In this document: piece by piece, positions 12,517-23,570 of the stretch | How the letters are laid out: each line of letters opens with the position of its first letter | How positions within the stretch are numbered: position 1 is the stretch's first letter | Source of the DNA: Dicyema japonicum | Lineage: Eukaryota; Dicyemida; Rhombozoa; Dicyemidae | Assembly (NCBI GenBank): GCA_011109175.1 | Contig: RDEW01000006.1 | Coordinates: 595,232 to 659,231, forward strand | Direction of reading: 5' to 3' | Length of the DNA: 64,000 nucleotides | The notes under the pieces: model-generated | The model's input: the letters and a program-made list of their open reading frames with translations, nothing else | What the model was told of the DNA's origin: nothing | Databases searched by the model: none | Position numbers and translations under genes: made by a program

Positions 12517-12704
12517 TGACTCAAAGCACCTCTGCTAACAGTCGCTCAATACTTACATGTGTGGGATCGAGAGAGGAACATCGGGCAAAGATGAAGACTT
12601 TATTTGAACATATCGGGATCACGTGATAGTTAGTTTCGATTTTTAACCGTGGTCTTGGGGTGTTTAAATAAATAAATAACCAACAAATAATTAATAATTA
12701 ATTA

Positions 12705-12800
12705 ACAAATCCATCCAAAGTGGACCCCGCCGACATTATCGACGTTGCGTTGTTTCTCGATTGCAACAGAGATAAACTGGAGAAACCACCGGGTCTCACG
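12705..12800 (+). repeat. Dispersed repeat R3
   Basis: Contains GACGTTGCGTTG....CGATTGCAACAGAGAT. It occurs inverted at 57865-57960, with weaker relatives at 43125-43215 and 18995-19035. Class unknown. Confidence 0.6.
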
Positions 12801-13109
12801 TGGGTCGTGGCTTTTTAGTGTAACTAGGAGTCCAAGTTTCTTTAGGAAGCTAAAAATTAATTAAAAAATAAATTAAAAATAAATCTGAGAACGGTATCTG
12901 TCGCTTTTCCCAGAGCCACTACCATGCAAACTATCTGGTAGTTGCTTCAGGAGCGGAGTTGTATTAGATGTCATTCAAGTTGTGAGAGGATAATACACTG
13001 GAACAGATCTTTATTAGACTATCCTTTTCATATTCGAGACGTTTTACACTCTCCAGTGATATACTCCACCTCCAGGGTCGTGTATTCCTAATCTATAGAG
13101 ATTATGTGA

Positions 13110-13530
13110 TTGAAAGCCCTCATTTGTGGTGATTTGAACGTCAGACATCCCAATTGGTTACCGCCTAACCAATTGATAGTCGGGAGAGATAAAATTGTCG
13201 ACTCTAGACCATATGGTTATTCTCAGCAGCTTATACTAGGAGCCCAATTCAAAGAATAGACTTTCCACTTCCCCGAATCTGTCGTTGTGTGCTCCTTCAC
13301 CTGCAGGGTATCTTTCATCTTTCATGGAATGTTAGACATGGCTCTAAAGACCTTTTTTGGTGCTCTACAAAGTTTAAGAACTATTCGAAGGCTGACTGGC
13401 TTGGTTTTAGCACGTGTGTGGACAACAGTTTATATGGTTTTGCCGTGGAAAATTTTCCTTGTTTACTTGTCCCCCAGGTGCCCGAGTTGTATAACAGAAT
13501 GGGACGCATAAACGTGTTTTAGCCGTAGTC
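13110..13530 (+). pseudogene. APE endonuclease remnant of a LINE
   Basis: ALICGDLNVRHPNWLPP matches the endonuclease core (IICGDFNAKHPLWL) of the LINE at 39955-42598. Frame breaks follow, then a WNVRHGSKDLFW...ADW segment like the region between the EN and RT domains. Decayed. Confidence 0.75.
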
Positions 13531-13559
13531 TGAGAGAGATGCGCCTTCTTCGTATCCAA

Positions 13560-14190
13560 ATATTCCACATTTTCTTAGTGGCCAGCATTTTTCTTCTGCT
13601 GATATCTTCCGGGTCTCCCAACAGTGAACCAAGTTTCTTTCGTATTTCCATTTTCATCATTTTTTATATAAATTTTGTGATCTGGTGATAACTGGGACCA
13701 AAATTGATAGATGACTTTGGTGATCCCCTCGTTATAGTTTGACTGCAGCAAACAGTCGACCCCCATATTTTTGTTACTGACTTTTTTATGCTTTGTCAAC
13801 CAAGATTCGTTAACTCCTTTGCTCGGTTTCTTATTTGGTGGAGAATTTTATTCCGTTTTCTACTTAGAATGCTCCATTTTTGACTATTAAGCAGTCCAAT
13901 TTTATTTTGGTCTACAGATGACTGTCTGATTGCAGGGTCTCTTCTGGCCCTTTCCTCGATATCCGACAAGCTCCTCCGCCGTTGATTTTAGAGCGTTCGA
14001 AACCGTAGCAAGTGCTATAGTTGGTTCTTTGGTAGTGTCAACTTCACACAAGCGCTTCATCACGGTGTTTTGGTAGAACTTTCTTTTTGTGATGTTCTCA
14101 GTTAGAGTCTCCGTAGCCAGTGGCGACCCGTGGTTGCAACCTTTTTTTCGGTCCATTATGTTAAGTACATTGATTAATGTCATTCTTCGA
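13560..14190 (-). pseudogene. RTE-like LINE fragment
   Basis: The frame at 13902-14183 reads ...ALKSTAEELVGYRGKGQKRP, the segment that follows the endonuclease in RTE-type elements (A.EE.LG...K...W). The frame at 13575-13799 belongs to the same decayed copy. A precise clade is not assigned. Confidence 0.55.
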
Positions 14191-14224
14191 GGGCGGGGAT
14201 ATCCGAATTTGGATTAGAGCGATA

Positions 14225-14310
14225 CGGTCATTGAAGGATTCCCACAATGGCGGATATGGATGGGCGTGATGCTTGAACAGGATTCGATTCACTTTCTCTG
14301 CGGAAACTAG
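14225..14310 (+). repeat. SINE tail segment
   Basis: CCCACAATGGCGGATATGGA.. followed by GGCGTGATGCTTGAACAGG. The same block recurs at 53745-53830 (+) and, inverted, at 32740-32790 and 45310-45340. Confidence 0.6.
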
Positions 14311-14489
14311 AAATTCCTTAATTAGACGTTAATTAATGAAACTACCATTGATTTCCGTTGCTTTAAAAGCAATTGTGTCGACAGAGATCAATAATTAGAA
14401 TCTAATTGATTAAGCTGGAACCACAAGAAGGTGAATAAGATTTGTCTTTGAACTAAGGGATCACGGTCTGCCTTCTAGGCGACCAGGAG

Positions 14490-14665
14490 CCACTCTTTCC
14501 CTGTCCGGGTCCGCCTTGGAGTCTAGCGCCACATCAAATGCACCTGATGGATCTCTGGTAGTGTCCGCTCTTGGTTATGATTTTCCTGTTAGCCACCTGT
14601 TTCACTTAAAGGGACGAGGATTAAAGTGATCAGGGCCTGTTTACCAAGCTTCCTCCTGCGGTTAG
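14490..14665 (+). repeat. SINE family B copy
   Basis: Carries the block GATGGATCTCTGG...GGTTATGATTTTCCTGTTAGCCACCTGTTTC...AAAGGGACGAGG. Related tails lie at 17365-17470, 29515-29610 and 57640-57710 (+) and at 26085-26225, 45600-45665 and 49535-49600 (-). Better preserved copies end in GGTAAATAAATAAA. Confidence 0.7.
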
Positions 14666-15024
14666 ACTAAATTAGATGATAACCCTTATCTTCTTTTTTT
14701 GTTGTTTCCCGGGTTAATAAATTAAATTTTCTTCCTGCAATGTAGGTCGCATAAGAAAACTCGATTTTCGTGCCTCAAAGACACCCAATCGACGGTTTTC
14801 ATGAGTTGCTTGTATGTATTCTACTTTGAACTAGACTAGCTGATAAATCAATTTGCTAGCTCCCAAAGATCCACCACTTTCAAGCCGAGACCTGGTGGTC
14901 CAGCGATAGCAAAGAGGTCCTTAACTTTTTTACAGTCAGAGATGGATGATGTCCACAATGTAGACATGCAAGTTCCGCTCTGATAGTTCTCGGGGGCGAC
15001 TGTTCGGAGGCACTAATCTCAGAA

Positions 15025-15355
15025 AGTCTGACCTCAGTAAATAAAATTATTCCAAAGACCAACAGTAAAGCCGAACTGACTAATCCTGTGATCCTGACGC
15101 GTTCCATAGAGCTCTCATCCGGGTGTATTGATCCAGTAGACATTGTCCGGGAGCTAAGATCGAATCCATAACTCGTCGGGGAACGAAATAGTCTCCCGGT
15201 GGAATGAAGGGATGGGTCCTTTTGAATACCTCTCAGACATTAGACATCTCCTGAATTAAGTGAATCCAATGACGCCACTAGAAGGAAGGAAAAGAAATCT
15301 CCAGTCAAGTATACACATGACACCACGTGGCCATATTATTGCGGATACTAAGCAA
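15025..15355 (-). repeat. SINE family A copy
   Basis: Same order of blocks as 3580-3850: AT-rich tail at the left, GATCCTGACGCGTTCC, AGTCTCCCGGTGGAATGAA, a GACATTAGACATCTCC core, CCAATGACGCCAC and a head with CACCACGTGGCC. Confidence 0.7.
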
Positions 15356-15477
15356 GCTGGCATGAAACTTCAATTCTGGCTTCCATAAACTTTAAAACAT
15401 AGGATTAATTATTTAGTTTAATAATTTCGTCAATTATATGATGGCATCCCCCTTCTCTGCAGAAGTTGGCGATCTTC

Positions 15478-16375
15478 TCAAACTGGGGTAAAAACCCAAA
15501 CAACCTTATTCGTGTGACTCAGTTGTTTTTTCCACCAAACTAAAATTATATTTTTCGCCAATATTTTCCTGTTTCCCCGCCGGTTTATATTCTCAATGTT
15601 TTTGGCGACCTGACTTAAGTAATTTCCGCATTCGCTAGAAAAACGTGACAAAAGGTCGGGTTCGTTCATCACAATTTCCGATAAATCATCAATTATTCGA
15701 ACCACGTGGTCTTTGTTTACTTCAAATTTAAACTAAACAATACGTTTGAGGAAACTCAAGTAACACTCACTTTTCATCACAACATTGGCATTCTAGAAAT
15801 TAATTTATGAATACAGAATTTTCGTTAATTTCCTTTTCCAGGAAAATTTTAAACTTTAGTGGATTTTCGATCGTCGAATAAGCGATCTCCAAAAAGCCTG
15901 AATAAAAGGAAGCGAATTTTTGGGCGAAGGGGTTCTTTGGTGCCACTGAAAACGATCTTTCTATGGGATGGTTGGCATAACAGAAGATTTGACTCAATTT
16001 GGAGTTTTCTGTCAACACGCAATTTCCAGAAAGCCCAAAATTGAGACACGTGCCTTCTGAACATACGACAATTGCCTCATTTTGATTTATTTGAGAATAA
16101 TTTTTAGCGATACACTTCGAGTGGAATGCACGAAAATGAGTTTCTGTCCCCACAAAAAAAGTATACGAATTATTGTCTTCGCAATTCTTGTAGCATTGAA
16201 TGTAAAATACGGTAAGACCTATTAGACTGTCAAATATAACTGCTGAGCTAGTTAGTTCATCTTCTTCTGCAGTTTGTTCGCAACAAAATACTTGTAGCTG
16301 GGTAAAAGGCTTAGAAATTTGAAATACGATATTTTTCGTGTATTTATTGTTGTTTACTATTTTTAGGTCTTCCAC
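15478..16375 (-). CDS. Uncharacterised protein, three exons
   Basis: I do not recognise this protein. The first exon (16375-15822) encodes about 185 residues from MEDLKIVNNNKYTKN, with several cysteines (QVFCCEQ, CYKNCED, CVLTE) and a hydrophobic patch DSLIGLTVFYIQCY. Removing a 22-nt intron (about 15800-15821) and a 24-nt intron near 15735 keeps the frame open through DHVVRIIDDLSEIV and AKNIILVWWKKQL to the stop at 15478. The two miniature GT-AG introns restoring one frame are the best evidence that it is real. A further 3' exon is possible. The ATG is 57 bp from the stop of the upstream same-strand gene. Confidence 0.6.
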
Positions 16376-16432
16376 ATAAAATTTATTATTTATTTTAATT
16401 ATAAAATAAATATATTTTTTATCTAAAATAAT

Positions 16433-17225
16433 TTAAAATTCATTCAAACCTTTATAATTTTTATAAAACTTTAATTTTTCGACAAACAAATTTGGGAATG
16501 GAACGACTAGTTTTGTGGGATTTTGAAAACGATAATTCGTCATAACAATTTCTATCGGCATAGTGATCGCTTCTATCTTTCTGGAAATTTCGTGTCGTTT
16601 ACAAAACAAAGCATTTAAATCCAAGTATTTGCTCTACAATTACCAACTACTATACCCGATAATCTACTACAAAGTTGCTATAAAAACTGGATTCTATGTT
16701 CATGATTACCCTCAGGCTTTCAATCACGTCAATTTGGTCCACCTCGCGTGTAATTTTCATGCTTTCCTTCGCTGGTTTAGCTACCACTATGAAGTTCCCC
16801 CCGCTTGTTAGGGGAGCCTTCATCACTGCAAGTTTAACGTTCTAGGAATGATTTATTGGAAATTTTTATTTTCTCTAAAAACAAGCAATACAATGTTATT
16901 GTCCATAATTTGGCCCATTTCAGTAGCTAGGTCAACCCACGTGTCAGAAGTTAACTTCTTTATGGTGACCTCGTGTTTGAATCCTCGAAGATCCTGACAA
17001 GGAATAGCAAGTTTGTAGTTGCAACCAAAATTGAATATTTAAAATACATTCTTTAGGATGTACGTTTATCAAATTGCTGATGACGCGTTCGCTCACATCC
17101 ACGTGTATTTGGTGATCCCCAACAAATGAGTCGCAAATATCCACGTTTTTCCCGCCAGAATTAGTTTGAATTAAAGAAATTAAAACTTGGTCATTTCTAA
17201 AACCTCTCCAATCTTGGAAGTCCAT
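16433..17225 (-). CDS. Uncharacterised protein, multi-exon
   Basis: Not recognised. Supported pieces are an N-terminal frame MDFQDWRGFRNDQVLISLIQ..., a middle frame with FGCNYKLAIPCQDLRGFKHE and TWVDLATEMGQIMDNN, and a C-terminal frame MKAPLTSGGNFIVVAKPAKE... A clean 22-nt intron near 16640 joins the last to YLDLNALFCKRHEISRK and ends at 16433. The junction near 17040 could not be resolved with GT-AG ends, and the one near 16870 appears to need a roughly 50-nt intron. The model is therefore incomplete. Same strand and close to the next gene. Confidence 0.5.
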
Positions 17226-17364
17226 TGATGATTTCGTAGTCTACCTTTTTATATTGAATCCGACGTAATCGTAATTATCATCCAATAAATTACATGTACG
17301 TACATTTTAAGTACATGTTCTCATTTAGGTCAAATTTAATAAAGTTTTCAATTTTAGATTTAAG

Positions 17365-17470
17365 CACACGTGTTCGATCCCCCACAATCCTCCGGCTTTG
17401 GTTTTTACTTTTCTGTTAGCCGCTAGTTTCTTCCGCTTGAAGGGGCTGAGAGGTAAATCAATCATAAACC
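17365..17470 (+). repeat. SINE family B copy with tRNA-like B box
   Basis: CACACGTGTTCGATCCCC is a good pol III B box (GTTCGATCC). It is followed by the family block TTTTCTGTTAGCCGCTAGTTTC and CTTGAAGGGGCTGAG. This ties family B to a tRNA origin. Confidence 0.65.
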
Positions 17471-17531
17471 TTGGAGATCATGATCGTCGTTGATAGCAAA
17501 TAAGACCTAAGATTCGCCACGTGTTGTTATG

Positions 17532-17871
17532 ATTAATTGTATGATAGGGGACATTTACGAAATTACCAAGGAAGTAAGTTCATGACGACCTGTCTGATTA
17601 TTAAGTTATCCCCCGACGATGGGGGGTTGTTAAGTGTCGTAGTTGCTTGCAAAAATATTCCAGATGTGAGGACAGAAACCCGATTTATGTGGACTCCGAG
17701 AAAAAGGAACATGCTTACGTCATAGATTTACTGGACACTATCGGACTCCCGTCTTTCTCCCTAAACAGGAGTCAGTATTTTGAGATTAAGAGAAGAATAT
17801 ATTGTTTCAGGATTACAAGGTTAAGGAGAAAGAGTCTTCAACTAAATAGGCGATCCCAGTTTCCACGGTCA
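17532..17871 (+). CDS. Small uncharacterised CxxC protein
   Basis: Not recognised. A plausible three-exon model starts MIGDIYEITKEV, loses a 28-nt intron, and runs through RRWGVVKCRSCLQKYSRCED and KEHAYVIDLLDTIGLPSF. A 20-nt intron near 17772-17791 then leads to the end QDYKVKEKESSTK. The CRSC...CED cysteines could bind zinc. About 85 residues. Restoration of one open frame by two short GT-AG introns supports it, but the first intron choice is uncertain. Confidence 0.45.
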
Positions 17872-19685
17872 GAGTGAGACGAATCCTTTCCAATCGCGTC
17901 CATTCAAATCAGCCTTTGTGGGACCTCTCAGTGTAGAAAGAAGAGCGAGATCCTTTTTGTATCCTGCCAGGTACTGGGGTCTCCTTGGACAGTGAAAGAT
18001 GTCAAGCCTAAAATGAGTTTGTCAAAATTAGAACACGAGGCCAGCTGATGAGTAATTGATGTGATGACGTGGTTGTATCCCACAAATATCGTGTAAACAC
18101 TCAAACTCTTCAAACTGCGCTTGAATTTTACAAATCCAGAATAATTTTCAGAGAATTACGAAAATAAGAAATTCTCGACTTTTTAGAATTCGAAAAATTG
18201 TCCATCGCTGATGAGAATCCAGATTCCCGGCAAAACAGTCACATTTAATAACCCCAGGCTTACAATATTTGGTAAGCCCAGCACAGCTACAACTAATTAA
18301 TCCAAGGAAGGAACCAAAGGGAGAACGTCTCTCCATCCTCCAATTGTCCATTACAGGCTTTCACATCAGAGTCCGCACTCCTTCATTTTCGTCACACGTC
18401 CTACCATTGTGGACATCACTTCATTCTTAGGCGGAAGAGTTTTCATAATGGTAATCTTCACTATGGAGTTGGCCAGGGAGAAGGTAGGAAGATCCCTTCC
18501 AACAACTGTGTCGTGCCAGAAGGACTCGTCACTTCACGGGTGGGATCTAGTTGATGAGAATTGACCTTCACTTCAAAGTCCATCTTTCAAACCCACAACA
18601 GTCAGATCCATGTCATCAGACACTGCGTTCATCCAAGAAAGACCAACCGTTACATCGAAGAGATAAGTTCCCGGTGGGTCACCTGCTCTTAGAGAAAACT
18701 GCATACGATTTTATCCGCCATATCTAACTTCTAGTAGTTTGTTTGCTAGTGAATACGAGTCGAGCACCAAACTGCCATTCCAGATTCCTTTGAAGAAATT
18801 AATACGAAAACAGGAACATTCCTTGTAGCCACCGAAGCTCAAAGGACTCTACGGATATCTGAAACTTCACTATTTCTTATAACGTTAGTGTTCTCTAAGA
18901 TATGTCATCAAACCTTTCAAGTTAAAACCCAAGTTGATAAAATAACCAGGGATGTTTACATATTCTCAAAAGCCGCGACGACGTTTGTTCTCCAGTTAAT
19001 CTCAGTTCCAATTGTGGGAGGCAACGCTATTTGATCAATTATTTTTGTTAATCAACTCTGTCCAGTTGGAGCCTTTCGGACTGACCCCAGCCAGCCAAAG
19101 GCCTTAAGAGACAACTTTCTTCCCATGGAAAAGCGGTAGATACCTTCTCTGGGATGCCACCTGTGTGGATAGCCTCCCTCAAACCTTGCTATGATAACAA
19201 CTAACCCAGGATCAGGTTCGGAAAAGGCTGAAGAAATGCGAATGTCTCAGTAGACAGTTCATTTTTGAACCAGTCGCCGTGAAAAAGTCAGGAATCATAG
19301 GAAGAAGGTCATTGACCCTGCTAAACAGAGTCGGATCGTTTATCGCAAAGGAAAAAGGATACGAGAAAGGAGTTGGGTACGCATATAACCAATTTTGCCT
19401 TGATTGATTGAGGTATACCATCCAGGCATAAAGAGTCTGGATGGGGAAGAGCAAATGGTTCTTTTTGGTGTATTATTACACTGAGCGCCACCACAAAAGG
19501 TGAACCACATGACGCCACGAGAAAATTATCCTTATCCTTGATTGATTAAATGATAATGACTTTGATCTTAGTGATTGAACATCAAAGAGAACCACAAATG
19601 AAAATGAAGGTTTAAAAACAATCCTGAAAAATAAGTTGCGTAATTAACAAAAATCAAAAAAAATCAAGACAGATATGGACATTGA
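17872..19685. repeat. Repeat-rich stretch with SINE pieces, no gene supported
   Basis: 17880-18010 (-) is a SINE fragment (GATCCTTTTTGTATCCTGCC, then GGTCTCCTTGGACAG). 18375-18420 has the CATTGTGGACATCAC tail block. 18995-19035 resembles repeat R3. Other frames here are short and have no recognisable content. Confidence 0.5.
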
Positions 19686-20375
19686 TCAAACCGAATCCTT
19701 GTGGGCGCTAGTCTCATGCTTTGCACGTGACGATAAATCAACAAAGACCTGCCCACACATAAATCGACAAGGATAAGGTTTTTCGCCTGTATGCTGTTTT
19801 ATGTGCTTCATCAGATCGGACTTGGTCTTGCCGTAGTAACTGCAGATTGTGCAATGATGAGGGGATTTGGTTACTCCCGCTTCTGAAAAATAAAACATGA
19901 CTGGTACCGGAGGCTAGAGGAGTACCCTCTTTCGATTTGATCTTTATGGGGGATTTTTTCCCGAGAGGGGTTTTGGCAGGCGTCAAATTCCTCGATCTTT
20001 TTGTCGGCTTTACGGGAGCAGGTGAGTTGACATTGACCTTGGTGGGGGCTAAAATTAGACAAGGAGACAACTTTTGCTTTTCTTAGGAGTCAGTAGTGAC
20101 TCGTTAATAGGAGGAGCTGACTTATTCTCTGAAAATATTAGACTCATCTTCTTGGAAAGAAAAGCAGACAAGTGGGCCGACAGCCAACAAGGGAGTCCCT
20201 CGGAAACTACAGAATATAGTAGAAATTACTAACAATCCCCAGAAATAACCCCATGGACATCAATTTCAGCCATTTTATAATCCAGCCAAATCATAAAGTC
20301 AGACATGTTCCCTGACTCGCGAACCTGGTCGATCAAATTCAAAAACGAAGTCACAGACGCCGCCTCACTGCTCAT
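19686..20375 (-). CDS. C2H2 zinc-finger protein
   Basis: Probable nucleic-acid-binding protein of about 190 residues in four exons. The N-terminus is MSSEAASVTSFLNLIDQV. A GLPCWLSAHLSAFLSKKM stretch and a basic, proline/lysine-rich linker (VKPTKRSRNL, GKKSPIKIKSK) follow. The C-terminus has two C2H2 fingers: HHCTICSYYGKTKSDLMKH.KQH, the classic linker TGEKPYPC, and a second finger C...CG..F.....RAKHE..AH. Introns are 27, 23 and 19 nt (the last at 19883-19901). No orthologue could be named; fingers joined by TGEKP are typical of animal transcription factors. Confidence 0.8.
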
Positions 20376-21385
20376 GTCGATCAATCAACGATATTTTCAA
20401 GTTTATTTTCTTTGATGATGCGTCTAACGCTGACCTATTGATTTGTTAGAGCACTTGTGGACTAACACTTACACTCAGATCTTCACCAAGGAGGACCCAG
20501 TTTACGTGAACGAATGACATGTTCAGCAGGCACGTGGGCCTTAACAATTAACGAAGTTTATCACCAAAGGAAAGTAAAGAGGGTACTTTTAGACTTCATA
20601 TAGCATAAGTCTTGCCACAGTTTGGACTCTTCTCCTGCGACCCCAGATCCCTCTCATATTTCATTTCGCGCTGCGATGTATGAGTCAAGGATCGCATCTT
20701 TTTCAGAAAGTTTGCTATCCTTTTCTGCTACTTCTCTGATTTACACTAATAGCCGACCTTTATCCTCATCTAAAGTTTGGCAATCATGACTCGTGGGCCT
20801 TCTGTGATTTGCAATACTGTCATTAATAATCGTTATTTGAATAGATTTTATGCAAATTATACAAGAAATGAGAATTCTGAAGAAAACTTAAAGATTTCAT
20901 TCTTGGGGGACAAAGAAATTCTAAAGTCGATCGGGATCACCTTTGATCAGTATTTTGAGGGATTAAACTCATAGTGAAGTGGTTACTCATATATTTTCTG
21001 TTAAGCGAAATTTGCTTAATATTCGATTCCGTTGCTCAAGGAAGGAAGCACGTGAATGTAAAGATACTGTAGAGTTGATCTAATTGGGGATTCCTCGTCC
21101 TTCTGACTCGCCAAAGTTCAGCCTAATCCAGACGGGATTCGAAACTTTATGCATAGCATTTGAGTACGTTGTTGCCTACGTGCACATGAGAAGGCGACGA
21201 GAGAGCACACTCATTTTTATGAAATGAAGACATTTAGTGTGCCAACCACCTCAACCTTCTGTCCAATTAACAGCTAACTGGAAGAGTGCGCAAAGTAACC
21301 TACAATTAATCAACCAACCGAGTCTTATAATAAGTCCTGAATCATTGACCCAAAAAAGAATGCAAAAATAAGTGGCTGCCGTTCA
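20376..21385. other. Intergenic; weak LINE trace at about 20880-20974
   Basis: The frame ending ...ILKSIGITFDQYFEGL resembles the ILGVTFDQGLTF motif C-terminal to LINE RT domains, so a decayed LINE fragment is possible. Nothing else is supported. Confidence 0.35.
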
Positions 21386-21437
21386 AATGGATCACCATAC
21401 ATTTCCCTCGGATTGTTACAGCCAGGATTCATTTGAC
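21386..21437 (-). pseudogene. Duplicated fragment of the MTA BAH exon
   Basis: About 52 bp are nearly identical to 23124-23175, inside the MTA gene (shared GGATCACCA.ACATTTCCC, then TCGGATTG and CAGCCAGGAT). It has the same orientation as MTA and lies about 550 bp beyond the MTA stop. No reading frame extends beyond it. Confidence 0.8.
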
Positions 21438-21479
21438 AAATCCGGATATACGAAAAGAGATTAAGAATTATACGGTAAA

Positions 21480-21720
21480 TCTAGTTCTCCCATAACCACC
21501 AATGTAAGGCCCCCTCCACTGGAGTAAGGAAAAGAAGGATCCTTTTTAAATGACGACCAGACACTAAGCGTCTCTCGGATCAGGAGAATCTCATGCCTTC
21601 AATGAATTGAATAAGGCAGAGAGGAATCCTCTGATCGACGTGGAAATCGAATCCACAGCTAATCGACAACACTAACCACAGTAGGCCTGGTCATCATAAA
21701 ACCCAGTGAATGTGATATGA
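21480..21720 (-). repeat. SINE copy (family A-related)
   Basis: Shares CCTCCACTGGAGTAAGGA, GGATCCTTTTTAAATG and a CACTAAGCGTCTCTC core with the SINEs at 47115-47335 and 32735-32935. The end at 21640-21665 (GTGGAAATCGAATCCACA) is B-box-like on the minus strand. Confidence 0.65.
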
Positions 21721-21991
21721 AATGACTACCGAATAGCCTGTAGAGTGTTTACATGTAATAAAAACAAAAAACGAACATAAATATCACAAAGGAAACATAG
21801 TACTACCATCTATTCGTAACACTACCATCTATCTTCATACTTTCATAATTACGAACTTCACTCCCACAATCATTGACACCACAATCCATCAAACAAGACA
21901 CAATCTCACTCATACTACGACTACACGTGTATGACCTACGCTTGTTGTTGATTCCATTCCCAGAGTCCAAGTACTTTTGGCCTACTTTGAC

Positions 21992-23416
21992 TTAACCACA
22001 TATACATAGTTTACGAGCAGCCAACAGGTCTATTCGACAGAAAGGCCGCAACCTCAGTGTAGAATAAGACAACAATGAAGCTGCTGCAGCCACATTCCTG
22101 GCCATTCTCCCAATCGGAGTCACAACCAGACAAAATGATAATGGCATTTTACGCGGGCCATTTTCGTTATTGGTGAGATTCGGCGATACTCCATACTTCC
22201 TCCAGTAGGACCAACAATCACAACAAAAGGCCATTGAGTCAGTCTCCGCTTTATACGTCGGTCCACTATGCCCACATCCTTTGCAAGAGGACTCCAACGA
22301 CATATTTGTGTCCACCGGGCCACTAAATTGGTTTAAAACACTTCTACATGCTAGCGACGTTGATTTTTGTCAATTTCTGTTGCTTTTGTATTATTTTTGC
22401 CGCTTTCTAAAATATTGCAAAATATATAACTGCGGGGGAGTAACGATTTGTTGTCTTCCACATGTAGTAGAATTCCACCAGACTTCCGATTGTCTTCCAG
22501 GGAAGCTGAAAATCATTAAATCATCTACAAAGCACTCCTTGATCATAGTGAAGTTCTTTGAGGTCTTCTCTATCCCCTGCTCAAACAGAGACACCTCCGA
22601 GGGTGACCACCGCTCTAATTCATCCACACAGAGTACGGGAGACCCATCGGGAGAAAGGAGACTGATTGCCTTCGTCATGTCGTAGTTAGCAGTGTGAAAA
22701 AACGTCGTGAGCGTGCTGAAGGGTCAGATCTCTGCATGAAGAAGCCACACTGGTATGAAGAGAAGGCTGAATCACAGAACTAACACAATCCAAAGCACGT
22801 GCGAATACCCCCATTCCACTAAACCTTAAAGCACATCCAAACTGCACGACATTTAAAAATGTGTCCATTTCAATCGACGCTGGGGAACGGTCAGCAACCC
22901 ATAGAGGGGTCTCACAGTCCTCTGGGTTAAGTCCATCAACTGGGAATATTACTGAATATGGAATACACGTGGGTATCTGAGGTAGGATTGCCTGGTTTTG
23001 TGACCCAATATGAATCTCCCCTTTATACAATTTCTTCTGTCCATCACAGACGGAATAGAACCAGTCCTGAAGTGAAATGACAGACTACCTCGTTGGAGGT
23101 GATTTCCTTGATGTTGTCAAAGTCGTTCAAATGGATCACCACACATTTCCCTCGGATTGTCCCAGCCAGGATCCAGGAGATGGAGTCAGGGTGGGAAATC
23201 AGCTTTCTGGGGGCATCGTCAACCCGTTCATAGTCATGGACCTTTATTTCTACATCCCCTGAAGGAACCTAAGTAGGTAACGAACTTGCCAAACTGCTCT
23301 CATTTCATGGATTTTTTTAATATCGTAGGGTTTATTGTAGTCAGATTCAACATATACGTGATCTATTCGTTATATTTGCGAGCCTTACCATTAATATTGT
23401 ATATGAAATCAGTCAT
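21992..23416 (-). CDS. MTA1: MTA family protein, NuRD chromatin-remodelling complex subunit
   Basis: Metastasis-associated protein scaffold that recruits HDAC to NuRD (family knowledge). Nine exons. The BAH domain has [17 protein letters not shown] and [18 protein letters not shown]2 follows ([11 protein letters not shown], then FARALDC.SS..QPSLH). The SANT domain has [17 protein letters not shown] and, after a 23-nt intron, [17 protein letters not shown]. The GATA-type finger is CKGCG....[13 protein letters not shown] basic end [12 protein letters not shown]...LLRPF matches the MTA R1 region. Introns are 26, 26, 22, 24, 23, 24, 25 and 21 nt. The T6 run (A6 on the plus strand, 22697-22702) breaks the frame; five T would give [16 protein letters not shown], aligning residue for residue with MTA1. 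The protein is shorter than vertebrate MTAs (no long tail). Confidence 0.9.
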
Positions 23417-23570
23417 CACAACACCAAAAAAGTTCAAAATTTTTAAATTATTTAATTAATAAATAAAACATCTAAGTTTTATTTTTTTCTGTTTTTATAT
23501 AATTAATTCGTATATATTTCCACATATTGTTGAACTATTCATTTGATTGAGGTGCTGACATCCCTCTAAT

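Noticed and set aside
12261-12524. Minus-strand 87-codon frame as a gene
   Set aside because: The plus strand of the same DNA encodes a recognisable LINE post-RT block; the minus frame is a shadow.
22697-22702. Programmed ribosomal frameshift in MTA
   Set aside because: The T6 run is simple, no stimulatory structure is apparent, and similar homopolymer breaks occur in unrelated genes; assembly error is the simpler reading.
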